This document shows, in pieces, positions 32,637 through 41,820 of a stretch of DNA of 64,000 bases. The position numbers and the translations under genes were made by a program. Source of the DNA: a virus; the IMG/VR virus record IMGVR_UViG_3300030328_004798, positions 1,466-65,465 of that record; one strand, 5' to 3'. Every line of letters begins with the position of its first letter. Position 1 is the stretch's first letter. Under the pieces are notes generated by a model that was not told the origin of the DNA, did not search any database, and was given only the letters and a program-made list of their open reading frames with translations.

Positions 32637-33931
32637 TGAGTAAACCAAGATTTGTAATATCATGCCCTTTTGATACCTACTCAGGTTATGGGGCTAGAGC
32701 AAGAGATGTAGTTAAAGCTATTATTGAATTAGATAAATATAAGGTTGAATTATTATCTCAAAGATGGGGAGAAACATCTTGGGGATTTTGTAAAGATCAT
32801 CCTGAATGGAAATTTTTGTATAAACATTTAGCAACCCATGAGTGGCAAAAAGTACAACCTGATATTTGGATGCAAATTACAATCCCAAATGAATTCCAAC
32901 CAGTAGGAAAATATAATATAGGATTAACTGCAGGGATTGAAGCTACGGCTTGTAAAGCAGAATGGATTGAAGGATTAAATAGAATGGATATGAATTGGGT
33001 ATCATCTAATTTCTCAAAAAGAACACTCGAATCTATGGTATTTGATCAAAAAGATCAACAATCCCAACAAATAATTGGACAAGTTAAACTCCAAAAACCA
33101 ATAGAAGTTTTATTTGAAGGTGTTGATATAACTAAATACAAAACAATCCCATCATCAGATATTAAAAATATAACATTAAAAAATTTAAAAGAATCATTTT
33201 GTTATTTATTTGTTGGTCATTGGATGCAAGGTGAAGTAGGTCATGATAGAAAAAATGTTGGAATATTAGTTAAAAATTTCTACGAAGCGTTTAAAGACAA
33301 ACGAGGACCAAAACCAGCATTAATATTAAAATGTTCAACTGGGGTAGCTTCATATATGAGTAGAGATGCTATATTAGATAAAATTAAACAAATTAGACAA
33401 GGACTTAAATCTTCAAATTTACCTAATATTTATTTACTTAATGGTGAATTTAATGATTCTGAGATGAATGAATTATATAATCATCCTAAAGTTAAAGCTA
33501 TGGTTAGTTTAACTAAAGGAGAAGGTTTTGGAAGGCCTTTATTAGAATTTAGTATGACTGGAAAACCAATAATAGCATCAGGTTGGTCGGGACATATTGA
33601 TTTTCTTAACCCAGAATTTGTTTCTTTACTTCCTGGTACATTAGAAAATGTTCATCCTAGTGCTGCTAATGACTGGTTAGTAAAAGAAGCTAAGTGGTTT
33701 CAAGTAAGTTATAGTCATTCTTTATCGATATTTAAAGATATGTTTAAAAATTATAAAAAATATATAGTTAAAGGTAAAAAACAAAAATATTATGCTAAAT
33801 CTAATTTTAGTTGGGAAAAGATGAAAGAATTTATTAATACAAAACTTGATGTAAATGTTCCTCAATTTGCCCAACAAGTAGAATTAAAATTACCTGAACT
33901 AAATTTACCTAATTTAAAAAAAGTTAAATAA
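32636..33931 (+). CDS. Glycosyltransferase, GT4-like
   Basis: A 431-residue GT-B-type protein. The start SCPFDTYSGYGARARDVVKAI and the donor domain CYLFVGHWMQGEVGHDRKNVGILVKNF, then NPKVKAMVSLTKGEGFGRPLLEFSMTGKPIIASGWSGH support the call. It overlaps neighbours by one base on each side (TAATG). Specificity unknown. Confidence 0.86.
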   Translation: MSKPRFVISCPFDTYSGYGARARDVVKAIIELDKYKVELLSQRWGETSWGFCKDHPEWKFLYKHLATHEWQKVQPDIWMQITIPNEFQPVGKYNIGLTAGIEATACKAEWIEGLNRMDMNWVSSNFSKRTLESMVFDQKDQQSQQIIGQVKLQKPIEVLFEGVDITKYKTIPSSDIKNITLKNLKESFCYLFVGHWMQGEVGHDRKNVGILVKNFYEAFKDKRGPKPALILKCSTGVASYMSRDAILDKIKQIRQGLKSSNLPNIYLLNGEFNDSEMNELYNHPKVKAMVSLTKGEGFGRPLLEFSMTGKPIIASGWSGHIDFLNPEFVSLLPGTLENVHPSAANDWLVKEAKWFQVSYSHSLSIFKDMFKNYKKYIVKGKKQKYYAKSNFSWEKMKEFINTKLDVNVPQFAQQVELKLPELNLPNLKKVK

Positions 33932-34374
33932 TGAAATTTGATGAATTAAGAGAATGTTCTCGTTGTGGATCTGATGCTTGTTACAGACAAGAAATAAGTA
34001 AAGATGTATCTATTGAATTATGTTATGGATGTGGTTTCCAATCTAATTCAATAATGAAAAAAGGAAGTAAGTTTTTTAATGAACAATGGGAATTATTACC
34101 TGAACTTTATAAAGTATTAATGGATGAAGAAGAAGATAATGGTAAAATTTGGATGCCATCTCACATTAATGTTAAAGAAAAAGGAATGATATTTGCTACT
34201 GGAAATGGAAGAAGTAATTGGAGATGGGGAGCTGTAAAATCAATTCCGGTATCTAAGGAAGAAAAAGAAAAATACAAAGGAGAAGAATACAAATCAGATA
34301 TGAGTACTGTAAAATATTTTATGGAAAGAGATTTTATGGAAGCTTTATCTTATATAGGAATAATACCAGAATAA
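33931..34374 (+). CDS. Zinc-ribbon hypothetical protein (147 aa)
   Basis: A 147-residue protein with an N-terminal Cys pair set (ECSRCGSDACY...LCYGCGF) of the CxxC-x16-CxxC kind, likely holding one zinc. The remainder is unrecognised, with a WMPSHINV segment and a basic lysine stretch. It lies between a glycosyltransferase and an epimerase and may be a phage accessory protein rather than a sugar enzyme. Confidence 0.65.
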   Translation: MKFDELRECSRCGSDACYRQEISKDVSIELCYGCGFQSNSIMKKGSKFFNEQWELLPELYKVLMDEEEDNGKIWMPSHINVKEKGMIFATGNGRSNWRWGAVKSIPVSKEEKEKYKGEEYKSDMSTVKYFMERDFMEALSYIGIIPE

Positions 34375-34375
34375 T

Positions 34376-35275
34376 ATGAAAATACTAGTTACAGGAGCTG
34401 CTGGGTTTATTGGCACTAATTTAATAAAAAGATTAATAAAAGAAGGACATGAAGTCCATGGTCTAGACGATTTTTCAACTGGTTATCGTGAAAATAAAGT
34501 AAAGGATGTTCCCTATATTGAACAAGATGTAAGTGATCTAAAGTATTGGGGAGAAGATGAGGGTTATAAAAAATTATATGAAGGATTAGGTAATACAAGA
34601 TTAAGTAATGATTATAATCTAATATATCATTTAGCTGGATTATCTAGAATCCAACCATCATTTAATAACCCAGATGAAACATTTAAAGTTAATACTATTG
34701 GTACTCAAAAAGTTTGTGAGTATGCTAGAATAATAGGAGCAAAAGTTGTTTATGCTGGTTCATCTTCTAAATGGCATAATCCTTATCAATCACCTTATTC
34801 TACTTGTAAGTATTTAGGAGAAGAAATTTGTAAGATGTATAAACTTACTTATGGAATGGACATTGAAATAGCTCGTTTTTATAATGTTTATGGTCCTTAT
34901 GAAGTAATAGATGGAGATTGGGCTGCTGTTATTGGTATATGGAGAAGACAGGTTAGAGATGGTGAAGAAATTACAATAGTAGGAGATGGTGAACAAAGAA
35001 GAGATTTTACTCATGTAGATGACATAGTAGATGGATTATGGAGAATTGGAATGAAAAATAAAAAACATGAAGATGCTTGGGAATTAGGAACGGGAAATAA
35101 TTATTCTATAAATGAAGTATATCAAATGTTTAAAAATAAATTTAACGTTAATTGTACTTACCTTCCTGACCAAAAAGGAAACTATAGAGTTACTTTAAGA
35201 GAAAGAGATGATGCTTTAGGTTTATTAGGATGGCAACCTAAAGATAGATTAAAAGAATATATACAAAGTTTATGA
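34376..35275 (+). CDS. NAD-dependent nucleotide-sugar epimerase/dehydratase
   Basis: A 299-residue extended SDR protein. It has the Rossmann motif VTGAAGFIGTNL at residues 5-16, an Asp ending beta-2 (GLDDFSTG), catalytic Ser (AGSSSKW) and YxxxK (PYSTCKYLG), and RFYNVYGPYE. Similar to UDP-glucose 4-epimerases. It overlaps the GT2 gene by four bases. Confidence 0.86.
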   Translation: MKILVTGAAGFIGTNLIKRLIKEGHEVHGLDDFSTGYRENKVKDVPYIEQDVSDLKYWGEDEGYKKLYEGLGNTRLSNDYNLIYHLAGLSRIQPSFNNPDETFKVNTIGTQKVCEYARIIGAKVVYAGSSSKWHNPYQSPYSTCKYLGEEICKMYKLTYGMDIEIARFYNVYGPYEVIDGDWAAVIGIWRRQVRDGEEITIVGDGEQRRDFTHVDDIVDGLWRIGMKNKKHEDAWELGTGNNYSINEVYQMFKNKFNVNCTYLPDQKGNYRVTLRERDDALGLLGWQPKDRLKEYIQSL

Positions 35276-35898
35276 AAATAAGTTATGCTATTACAGTTTG
35301 TAATGAATTTGTTGAAATACAAAAATTAGTTCTATTTTTGTTAGACCATAAAAGAATAGAAGATGAAATTGTAATTCTTTATGACCATAAAAATGGGGAT
35401 GAAGGAGTTGAGGAATTTTTAAGAAGTCATTCGGTTAATTGTGAATTTATGTGGCATAAAGGTGATTTTCATAATCACTTTGCAGATTGGAAAAATAAAT
35501 TAACTGATTTATGTTCTGGGGATTATATTTTTCAAATAGATGCAGATGAAGTCCCAAATAGATTATTAATTAAAAGTCTACCTAAAATATTAGAATCAAA
35601 CCAAGATACTAATGATGTTTATTTAGTTCCAAGAGTAAATACAGTAGAAGGATTAACTGATGAACATATAAAAAAATGGGGATGGAAAGTTAATGCAAAA
35701 AATTGGGTTAATTGGCCTGATTATCAATGGCGTATTTGGAAAAATAAGCCTGAGATTAAATGGATAAATAAAGTTCATGAAAAATTAGAGGGTCATAAAA
35801 CTTATGGAGCACTTCCTCCAATGGAAGATTTAGCATTATATCACCCTAAAACTATAGATAGACAAGAAAAACAAAATAATTATTATAATACTCTTTAA
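35272..35898 (+). CDS. Glycosyltransferase family 2-like (short)
   Basis: A 208-residue GT-A-fold protein with ISYAITVCNEFVEIQK, a nucleotide-binding VILYDHKNGD, and IFQIDADEVPN (the DxD-type metal motif). Short compared with typical GT2 enzymes (about 250-330), resembling the WaaE/KdtX type that adds a sugar to LPS core. Substrate not known. Confidence 0.8.
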   Translation: MKISYAITVCNEFVEIQKLVLFLLDHKRIEDEIVILYDHKNGDEGVEEFLRSHSVNCEFMWHKGDFHNHFADWKNKLTDLCSGDYIFQIDADEVPNRLLIKSLPKILESNQDTNDVYLVPRVNTVEGLTDEHIKKWGWKVNAKNWVNWPDYQWRIWKNKPEIKWINKVHEKLEGHKTYGALPPMEDLALYHPKTIDRQEKQNNYYNTL

Positions 35899-35899
35899 G

Positions 35900-36040
35900 A
35901 TGGCAGATAATCAAAATAATGGTAATACTCAACTTAATACTGATAGAAATAATTTAAATCAAAGAGTTAGTAAACTAGCGTATTTAGGTAAAAGTAGTAA
36001 AGTAAAATGGTCTGATAGAAGACGCTTTAGAAATATATAA
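35900..36040 (+). CDS. Small basic polar protein (46 aa)
   Basis: A 46-residue frame from ATG 35900 to TAA 36040, abutting the next gene's ATG without a gap. It is Asn/Gln-rich at the start and basic at the end (KVKWSDRRRFRNI). It fills a gap of 142 bases in a packed region. Function not recognised. Confidence 0.5.
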   Translation: MADNQNNGNTQLNTDRNNLNQRVSKLAYLGKSSKVKWSDRRRFRNI

Positions 36041-37018
36041 ATGAATATAACATTTTTAACTGAAATGGGATTTGAGGGTAAAGTACCTTCTAATCATCCT
36101 AACATGAGAACAGAATTTGCTTGGATGTATGCTTTAGGAGCTAATCATCACACTCTTTTTGATTATCAAAATGTTAAAAATCAAGATCATGTTTTTGTAA
36201 TATTCCCAAAAGGCGAAACATTCTTAAATGCTGTAGGAGTAAAACTATCAGAAAAACCAAATCCTGCTTCTAATTTATTACAATCAAATTTTATAGATAC
36301 CCTTAAAAATAATAACAAAAAAGTTCATTATATACAAGAAGGTCCGTCGTGGTTTTTTAATGATTATGAAATATTTGACCAATTTAGTTTTTATAATTTT
36401 TTATCTAAATGTGATAGCATATTTGCACACAATGAAATAGATACTAGATTTTATAAAGGTCTATTCCCAGATAAAAAAGTAAGTGTTATTAGTACTTTAC
36501 TTATTGAGGAATTAATTAAACATATAACTCCTGTTGTAGAAGATAAAGTAATTATTGGTGGAAATTTTGCAAGATGGTATGGAGGATTTCAAAGTTATGT
36601 GGTTGCTGATGTTTTTGGAGTTGAAAAATGGACTCAAGATTCTCACGCAAAAAGACCAAATGAATCAAATATACCGGATTTAAATCACCTTCAACGACTC
36701 CCATGGGCGGGTTGGATGAGTGTGTTATCTACGTTTAAATACGCTGTACATTTAATGCCTACTGTTGCTGCTGGCACCTTTAGTTTAAATTGTGCTTATT
36801 TTGGTATACCTTGTATTGGTAATATAAAAGTAGACACCCAAAGATATTGTCATCCTGAATTATCTGTTGCAGTTGATGATGTAGAAAAAGCTAGAAAGAT
36901 GGCTTATAAATTAAAAACAGATAAAGAATTTTACAATAAATGTAGTACACAATCAAAAGAATTATATAGAGAACATTATGATATAAAAGTATGGCAAGAA
37001 AAAATAAATTTAAAGTAG
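36041..37018 (+). CDS. Probable glycosyltransferase, GT-B-like
   Basis: A 325-residue protein with an N-terminal domain starting MNITFLTEMGFEGKVPSNHPNMRTEFAW and a C-terminal donor-like domain with HLMPTVAAGTFSLNCAYFGIPCIGN, which resembles the donor-side loop of GT-B enzymes. There is no strict family signature. It overlaps the large fusion glycosyltransferase by 28 bases. Confidence 0.6.
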   Translation: MNITFLTEMGFEGKVPSNHPNMRTEFAWMYALGANHHTLFDYQNVKNQDHVFVIFPKGETFLNAVGVKLSEKPNPASNLLQSNFIDTLKNNNKKVHYIQEGPSWFFNDYEIFDQFSFYNFLSKCDSIFAHNEIDTRFYKGLFPDKKVSVISTLLIEELIKHITPVVEDKVIIGGNFARWYGGFQSYVVADVFGVEKWTQDSHAKRPNESNIPDLNHLQRLPWAGWMSVLSTFKYAVHLMPTVAAGTFSLNCAYFGIPCIGNIKVDTQRYCHPELSVAVDDVEKARKMAYKLKTDKEFYNKCSTQSKELYREHYDIKVWQEKINLK

Positions 37019-39387
37019 TAATTCCTTCATATAATAATGAAAAATGGGTAGAGGCTAATGTAGCTAGTATACTTAAACAAACCTATACTAATTATGATGT
37101 TCTATACATTAATGATGCTTCTACAGATAATACACCAAATATTATTAAGAATATAGTAGATAACCATGAATTAGATAATTGGACTATATTAAATTGGAAA
37201 GATAATAAACAAAGAGGATATAACGTAAACCCAAATGAAGATCATATTATTAATTTTATTGATAATGATGAAGATATTATTTTATTTGTAGATGGTGATG
37301 ATTGGTTATATGATGAAAATGTATTCCAAAAATTGAACGATTATTATAACTCTACAGATTGTTGGATGACTTATGGTGGAATGTATTGTTATCCAACTGG
37401 TAATTATGCTCACCCACAAAATTCACCTTATAGTGAGGAAGTACATAAAAATAAATTATATAGAAAAGATATATGGAGAGCAAGTCATTTAAGAAGTTTT
37501 AAGTGGTTCTTATATAGTAAAATACAAAAAGAAGATTTAATTTGGAGTAAAACAGGAGAATATTATTATAATGCTGAAGATTTAGCTGTGTCTTTTTATT
37601 GTATGGAAATGTGTCCTAAAGAAAAAATTGGTGTTCTAAATTTCCCAACTTACGTATATAATGAAGACCCAGAAATAGTTAAAAGGGGATTAGAAAGACA
37701 AGATAAAGATATAGAGGATCCTCAAGGACAAGAAGCGGAAATTAGAGCTAAAGAGCCTTATAAAACTTTATTTTCAAAAGATCCAAAACATAAAATTCAA
37801 CCTATTTTAGCTGGTGGGTTAGGTAACATGATGTTCCAAATAGCGGCTGCAGTAGGTTTAACTCAAAAACGTAATTTTGAAGTAGTAACTGATTATTCTC
37901 ATTTAGGTACATTACATAAACCACCTATAACTTATAAAGACAATATATTTAAATACGTTAAATTTTTAGAAGAAGATTTATCAACTTCTACTAGGGTAAA
38001 CACCGAAGTAAGTGATTTTACTTATAAACCAGATGTAATTATTCCTGATGATGATGTTCAATTATTTGGTTATTATCAATCATATAAATACTTTGATAAT
38101 TGTAAAGATTGTATAAGATCATTATTTTTACATTCAACTTATAAACCAAGAATAGGGTATGTTTCTATACATGTTAGAAGAGGTGATTATATAAATTTAT
38201 CTTCATTTCATCATAATTTAACTATTGATTATTATAATAATGCAATAGATTATTTTAAAGGATATAAATTTTTAGTTTTTAGTGATGATATAGAATGGTG
38301 TAAAGAGAATTTTAAAGGTGATGAATTTGAATTTGTACAAAATGAAAATGATTGGGAAGATTTATACATGATGGTTGAATGTGAACATAATATTATAGCT
38401 AATTCAACATTTAGTTGGTGGGCAGGATATCTAAATCCTAATAAAGACAAAAAAGTAATTTACCCTGACAAATGGTTTGGGCCTGTTTATAAAGAATTTT
38501 CAACCCAAGATTTATTTCCTTTAGATTGGGTTTGCTTAACTGAGAATGTTCCTCAAATAGAAATCAATTTATTTGATAATGCTTGTAGACACCTAGTAAA
38601 ACCTAATGGAAGATATTCTTCAGTACATGACAAAATATCAAAACATATAAAATTTGTAAGAGATGTAGATGATTATAAAGGTATAACTTTATTTACTGAT
38701 GAATATTTAACTAATGGTAAGTCTAAAAAAGTAAAATCTGATAGGAAAATTGGTTGGTTAATGGAAACTAGAGAGGTTTATCCACAAAGATATGATCAAT
38801 TTGAAACTTATATGGATGATTTTGAGTTTATTCTTACACATGATAAAGACTTATTATCAAATTATCCTACTAAAACAAAATTAGTGCCTTTTGGAGGTTG
38901 TTGGATTAAAGATTCTAATTTTAGAATTACAAATAAATCTAAAAATTTATCAATGATTTACTCTGATAAGAACATATTTGAAGGGCATAGGTTAAGACAT
39001 GAAATATCAAAAAACGTTAATGAGATAGATTTATTTGGTAGGGGAACTCCAAATCCTGTTGATTATAAAGAAGAATCTTTATTAGATTATAGGTATTCTA
39101 TAGTCGTAGAAAATTCAAAAACTGATAATTATTTTACCGAAAAATTAATAGATTGTCTTGCTGTAGGTACTATTCCTATTTATTGGGGTTGTCCTAATAT
39201 AGATAATTATTTTAATTTGGATGGTATTATTACTTTTAATACATTAGAGGAGTTAAATAAAATTCTACCTACTTTAAATAAAAACTTATATGAATCTAAA
39301 TTAGATGCAATAACTAATAATTTAGAAAAAAGTAAAGAATATAATGTAACAGAAGATTGGATTTATAAAAATATAATAAATGAGTAA
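36991..39387 (+). CDS. Three-domain glycosyltransferase fusion: GT2 + GT11 + GT10 (fucosyltransferase-type)
   Basis: A 798-residue protein with three glycosyltransferase modules in one chain. Residues 1 to about 265 are GT2 (VVIPSYNNEKWVEANV, LFVDGDDWLYDE with a DxDD metal site). Residues about 270-520 are GT11, alpha-1,2-fucosyltransferase type (LAGGLGNMMFQIAAAVGL, then HVRRGDYINL at about 394). Residues about 560-798 are GT10, alpha-1,3/1,4-fucosyltransferase type (YFTEKLIDCLAVGTIPIYWG at about 714). GT11 and GT10 use GDP-fucose or related GDP-deoxysugars, which the nearby Gmd and GDP-fucose-synthase genes could make. One chain could therefore build a branched, fucose-capped glycan. Confidence 0.88.
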   Translation: MARKNKFKVVIPSYNNEKWVEANVASILKQTYTNYDVLYINDASTDNTPNIIKNIVDNHELDNWTILNWKDNKQRGYNVNPNEDHIINFIDNDEDIILFVDGDDWLYDENVFQKLNDYYNSTDCWMTYGGMYCYPTGNYAHPQNSPYSEEVHKNKLYRKDIWRASHLRSFKWFLYSKIQKEDLIWSKTGEYYYNAEDLAVSFYCMEMCPKEKIGVLNFPTYVYNEDPEIVKRGLERQDKDIEDPQGQEAEIRAKEPYKTLFSKDPKHKIQPILAGGLGNMMFQIAAAVGLTQKRNFEVVTDYSHLGTLHKPPITYKDNIFKYVKFLEEDLSTSTRVNTEVSDFTYKPDVIIPDDDVQLFGYYQSYKYFDNCKDCIRSLFLHSTYKPRIGYVSIHVRRGDYINLSSFHHNLTIDYYNNAIDYFKGYKFLVFSDDIEWCKENFKGDEFEFVQNENDWEDLYMMVECEHNIIANSTFSWWAGYLNPNKDKKVIYPDKWFGPVYKEFSTQDLFPLDWVCLTENVPQIEINLFDNACRHLVKPNGRYSSVHDKISKHIKFVRDVDDYKGITLFTDEYLTNGKSKKVKSDRKIGWLMETREVYPQRYDQFETYMDDFEFILTHDKDLLSNYPTKTKLVPFGGCWIKDSNFRITNKSKNLSMIYSDKNIFEGHRLRHEISKNVNEIDLFGRGTPNPVDYKEESLLDYRYSIVVENSKTDNYFTEKLIDCLAVGTIPIYWGCPNIDNYFNLDGIITFNTLEELNKILPTLNKNLYESKLDAITNNLEKSKEYNVTEDWIYKNIINE

Positions 39388-40936
39388 TATATTAAGTATA
39401 TACGGTTCACATGATGCATCAGTAACATTTCTTGATTCTAATAATCAATTAAAAGTGTTAGAATATGAAAGATTTGTAAGAAATAGGTATGCTATGTTTT
39501 CTGAGAGATTTGATGATAGAGCTTTGGGGTCAAATGATAAAGACAGAAGGAAATTTTTGTCTTATATAAAGTCTCAAATTAATTATGAAGTAGACAAAAT
39601 TGTTTACAACGAATTATCAGATTTAGATAAGGAATTAATAATAGAATATTTTCCAAAAGCTAAATTCGAATTATGTGGGCATCATCTAGCTCATGCAGCT
39701 AGTGGTTATTATCTTTCTGAATTTGATAAAGCTTTAATATTATCTATTGATGGTGGGGGACAAGATTACAATGATGTCTTTTTTACTAGAATATATAAAG
39801 GAAATGAATCAGTAATAATTCCTTTAGATTCACCTGATGTCAATTTAGGTGGGGCATATGGTAAGATAGGAAGTCCCATATCAGAAATTAAACCTGGACC
39901 AGATTCAAATATAGACTCATTAGTATATGCAGGTAAAGTAATGGGTTTATGTGCTTATGGTAATATTAGAACTGAATGGATAGAAGCTATGGTTAACTAT
40001 TATGATAGTAAAGCTCAATCATTAACAACTTTAGGTAAAGCTATTGGTTTAAACTTAACATATAATTCATTAAAGGGACAACAAAGTTATGATTTAGCTG
40101 CTACATCTCAATTTGTCTTTGAAAACTTTGTATTAGAAATTTTAAAACCCTATATCGATTCATATGATAATTTTATTTTAGTAGGAGGATGTGCTTTAAA
40201 TGTTTTATTCAATCAAAAGTTAAAAGAAATACTAAATAAGAAAAATAAAAATTTATATGTACCTCCAAATCCAAATGATTGTGGTTTATCTTTAGGTCAA
40301 TATTTAATGCATAATCAAAAAACTGATGTTGATGTTTATAGTGGATTTGATATATTAGATAGAGAAAAATTTGAGAATTATAAAGAAAAATATAATACTC
40401 GTAAAATAGATACACAAGAAATAGTAGATATTTTAAAAGAAGGAAAAATAATTGGATTAGTAGAGGGTTGTTCTGAAATAGGTCCTAGAGCGTTAGGTAA
40501 TAGAAGTATTATTTGTGATCCCTCTTTTCCTAATATGAAAGACACTTTAAATGCTAAAGTAAAATTTAGAGAATGGTTCAGACCATTTGCCCCAGTTTGT
40601 AGATTAGAAGATAAAGATAAATACTTTAATAAAGCTTATGAATCAGAATTTATGAGTTATGCTCCTGATGTCAAAGAAGATTACAATGTAGAATTAAAAA
40701 CTATAACACATGAAGATGGAACAGCAAGACTACAAACAGTAACTAAAAAACAACATAGTACTTTTTATAATATTTTAAGTGAACTAGATAAATCAAATGA
40801 AATCCCAGTTATATTAAATACATCTTTCAATATTAAGGGTAGACCTATTTTAACAACTATAGAAGATGCTATTTATGTTTTAGAAAATACTGAACTAGAT
40901 TATTTAATAGTAGAAAATTATTTATTTACAAAATGA
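39380..40936 (+). CDS. Carbamoyltransferase, NodU/CmcH family
   Basis: A 518-residue protein with the N-terminal Kae1-like domain (SIYGSHDASVTF, HHLAHAASGYY, LSIDGGGQDYN) and the C-terminal YrdC-like domain of this family (EIGPRALGNRSI, FREWFRPFAPVC, VILNTSFNIKGRPI). Relatives add a carbamoyl group from carbamoyl phosphate and ATP to a sugar or antibiotic hydroxyl. Here it probably decorates the sugar made by the adjoining genes. It overlaps the large fusion gene by eight bases. Confidence 0.9.
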   Translation: MSNILSIYGSHDASVTFLDSNNQLKVLEYERFVRNRYAMFSERFDDRALGSNDKDRRKFLSYIKSQINYEVDKIVYNELSDLDKELIIEYFPKAKFELCGHHLAHAASGYYLSEFDKALILSIDGGGQDYNDVFFTRIYKGNESVIIPLDSPDVNLGGAYGKIGSPISEIKPGPDSNIDSLVYAGKVMGLCAYGNIRTEWIEAMVNYYDSKAQSLTTLGKAIGLNLTYNSLKGQQSYDLAATSQFVFENFVLEILKPYIDSYDNFILVGGCALNVLFNQKLKEILNKKNKNLYVPPNPNDCGLSLGQYLMHNQKTDVDVYSGFDILDREKFENYKEKYNTRKIDTQEIVDILKEGKIIGLVEGCSEIGPRALGNRSIICDPSFPNMKDTLNAKVKFREWFRPFAPVCRLEDKDKYFNKAYESEFMSYAPDVKEDYNVELKTITHEDGTARLQTVTKKQHSTFYNILSELDKSNEIPVILNTSFNIKGRPILTTIEDAIYVLENTELDYLIVENYLFTK

Positions 40937-41820
40937 GAATTGTAGTAACAGGAGGAAGTGGATTAGTAGGTAAGCATTTACAGGAAATATTACCTGATGC
41001 TTTTTATTTAAGTAGTAAAGATTGTGATCTAACAGACATAAAAAAGGTTAGGTGGATGATTTCTTCTTATACACCTGATGTTGTAATTCATTTAGCAGCT
41101 AAAGTTGGAGGAATACAAGACAATTTAAAATACCCAGCTGATTATTTTGATGATAATATCCTAATCAATACTAATATTGTTAAAGTATGTAAGGAATATA
41201 ATGTAAAAAGATTTATTGGTATATTAAGTACTTGTATTTATCCTAGTGTTGTTGATAATTACCCTATGACTGAGGAAGATTTATTTATAGGTCCTCCTCC
41301 ACCATCTAATTTTAGTTACGGTTATGCTAAACGTTGTTTAGCTGTTCAAATTGATGCTTATAATAAACAATTTAATACAGAATATAATTATCTAATACCT
41401 TGTAATTTATATGGTGATTATGATAACTTACATAATGAAAATAAAATGCACTTTATTACAGCCTTGTTAAATAAAATTAGGAAAAGCAAAGATAATTTAT
41501 TACATTTATTAGGAACAGGTAAACCACTAAGACAATTTATGTATGCAGGTGATTTAGCTAAAATAATAAAAAAGGTTGTTGAAGATAACATTACAGAAAG
41601 TTTTAATGTTGCTCCTGATTTTAATTATTCTATAGATGAAATGGCTAAGATTGCTTTAGAAGTTACAGAAAAAAACTACGAAATAGTTTATGATAGACCA
41701 GATTTAGATGGTCAATTTAGAAAAGATGTTAGTAATAAAAAATTATTAAAAATATTCCCCGATTTTAAATTTACAAGTTTAAAAGAAGGATTAAAACAAG
41801 TTTATGATAAAATTAGTTAG
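40933..41820 (+). CDS. GDP-L-fucose synthase / GDP-colitose synthase-like epimerase-reductase
   Basis: A 295-residue extended SDR enzyme with VTGGSGLVGKHL at the start, HLAAKVGG, STCIYPS (catalytic Ser region), and the YGYAKR motif (Tyr and Lys). This matches Fcl/WcaG and ColC, which epimerise C3/C5 or C5 and reduce C4 of a GDP-4-keto-6-deoxymannose. Gmd at 42951 would give its substrate; the ColD-like gene at 41804 opens the alternative 3,6-dideoxy branch. The two options cannot be separated by eye. Confidence 0.88.
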   Translation: MRIVVTGGSGLVGKHLQEILPDAFYLSSKDCDLTDIKKVRWMISSYTPDVVIHLAAKVGGIQDNLKYPADYFDDNILINTNIVKVCKEYNVKRFIGILSTCIYPSVVDNYPMTEEDLFIGPPPPSNFSYGYAKRCLAVQIDAYNKQFNTEYNYLIPCNLYGDYDNLHNENKMHFITALLNKIRKSKDNLLHLLGTGKPLRQFMYAGDLAKIIKKVVEDNITESFNVAPDFNYSIDEMAKIALEVTEKNYEIVYDRPDLDGQFRKDVSNKKLLKIFPDFKFTSLKEGLKQVYDKIS

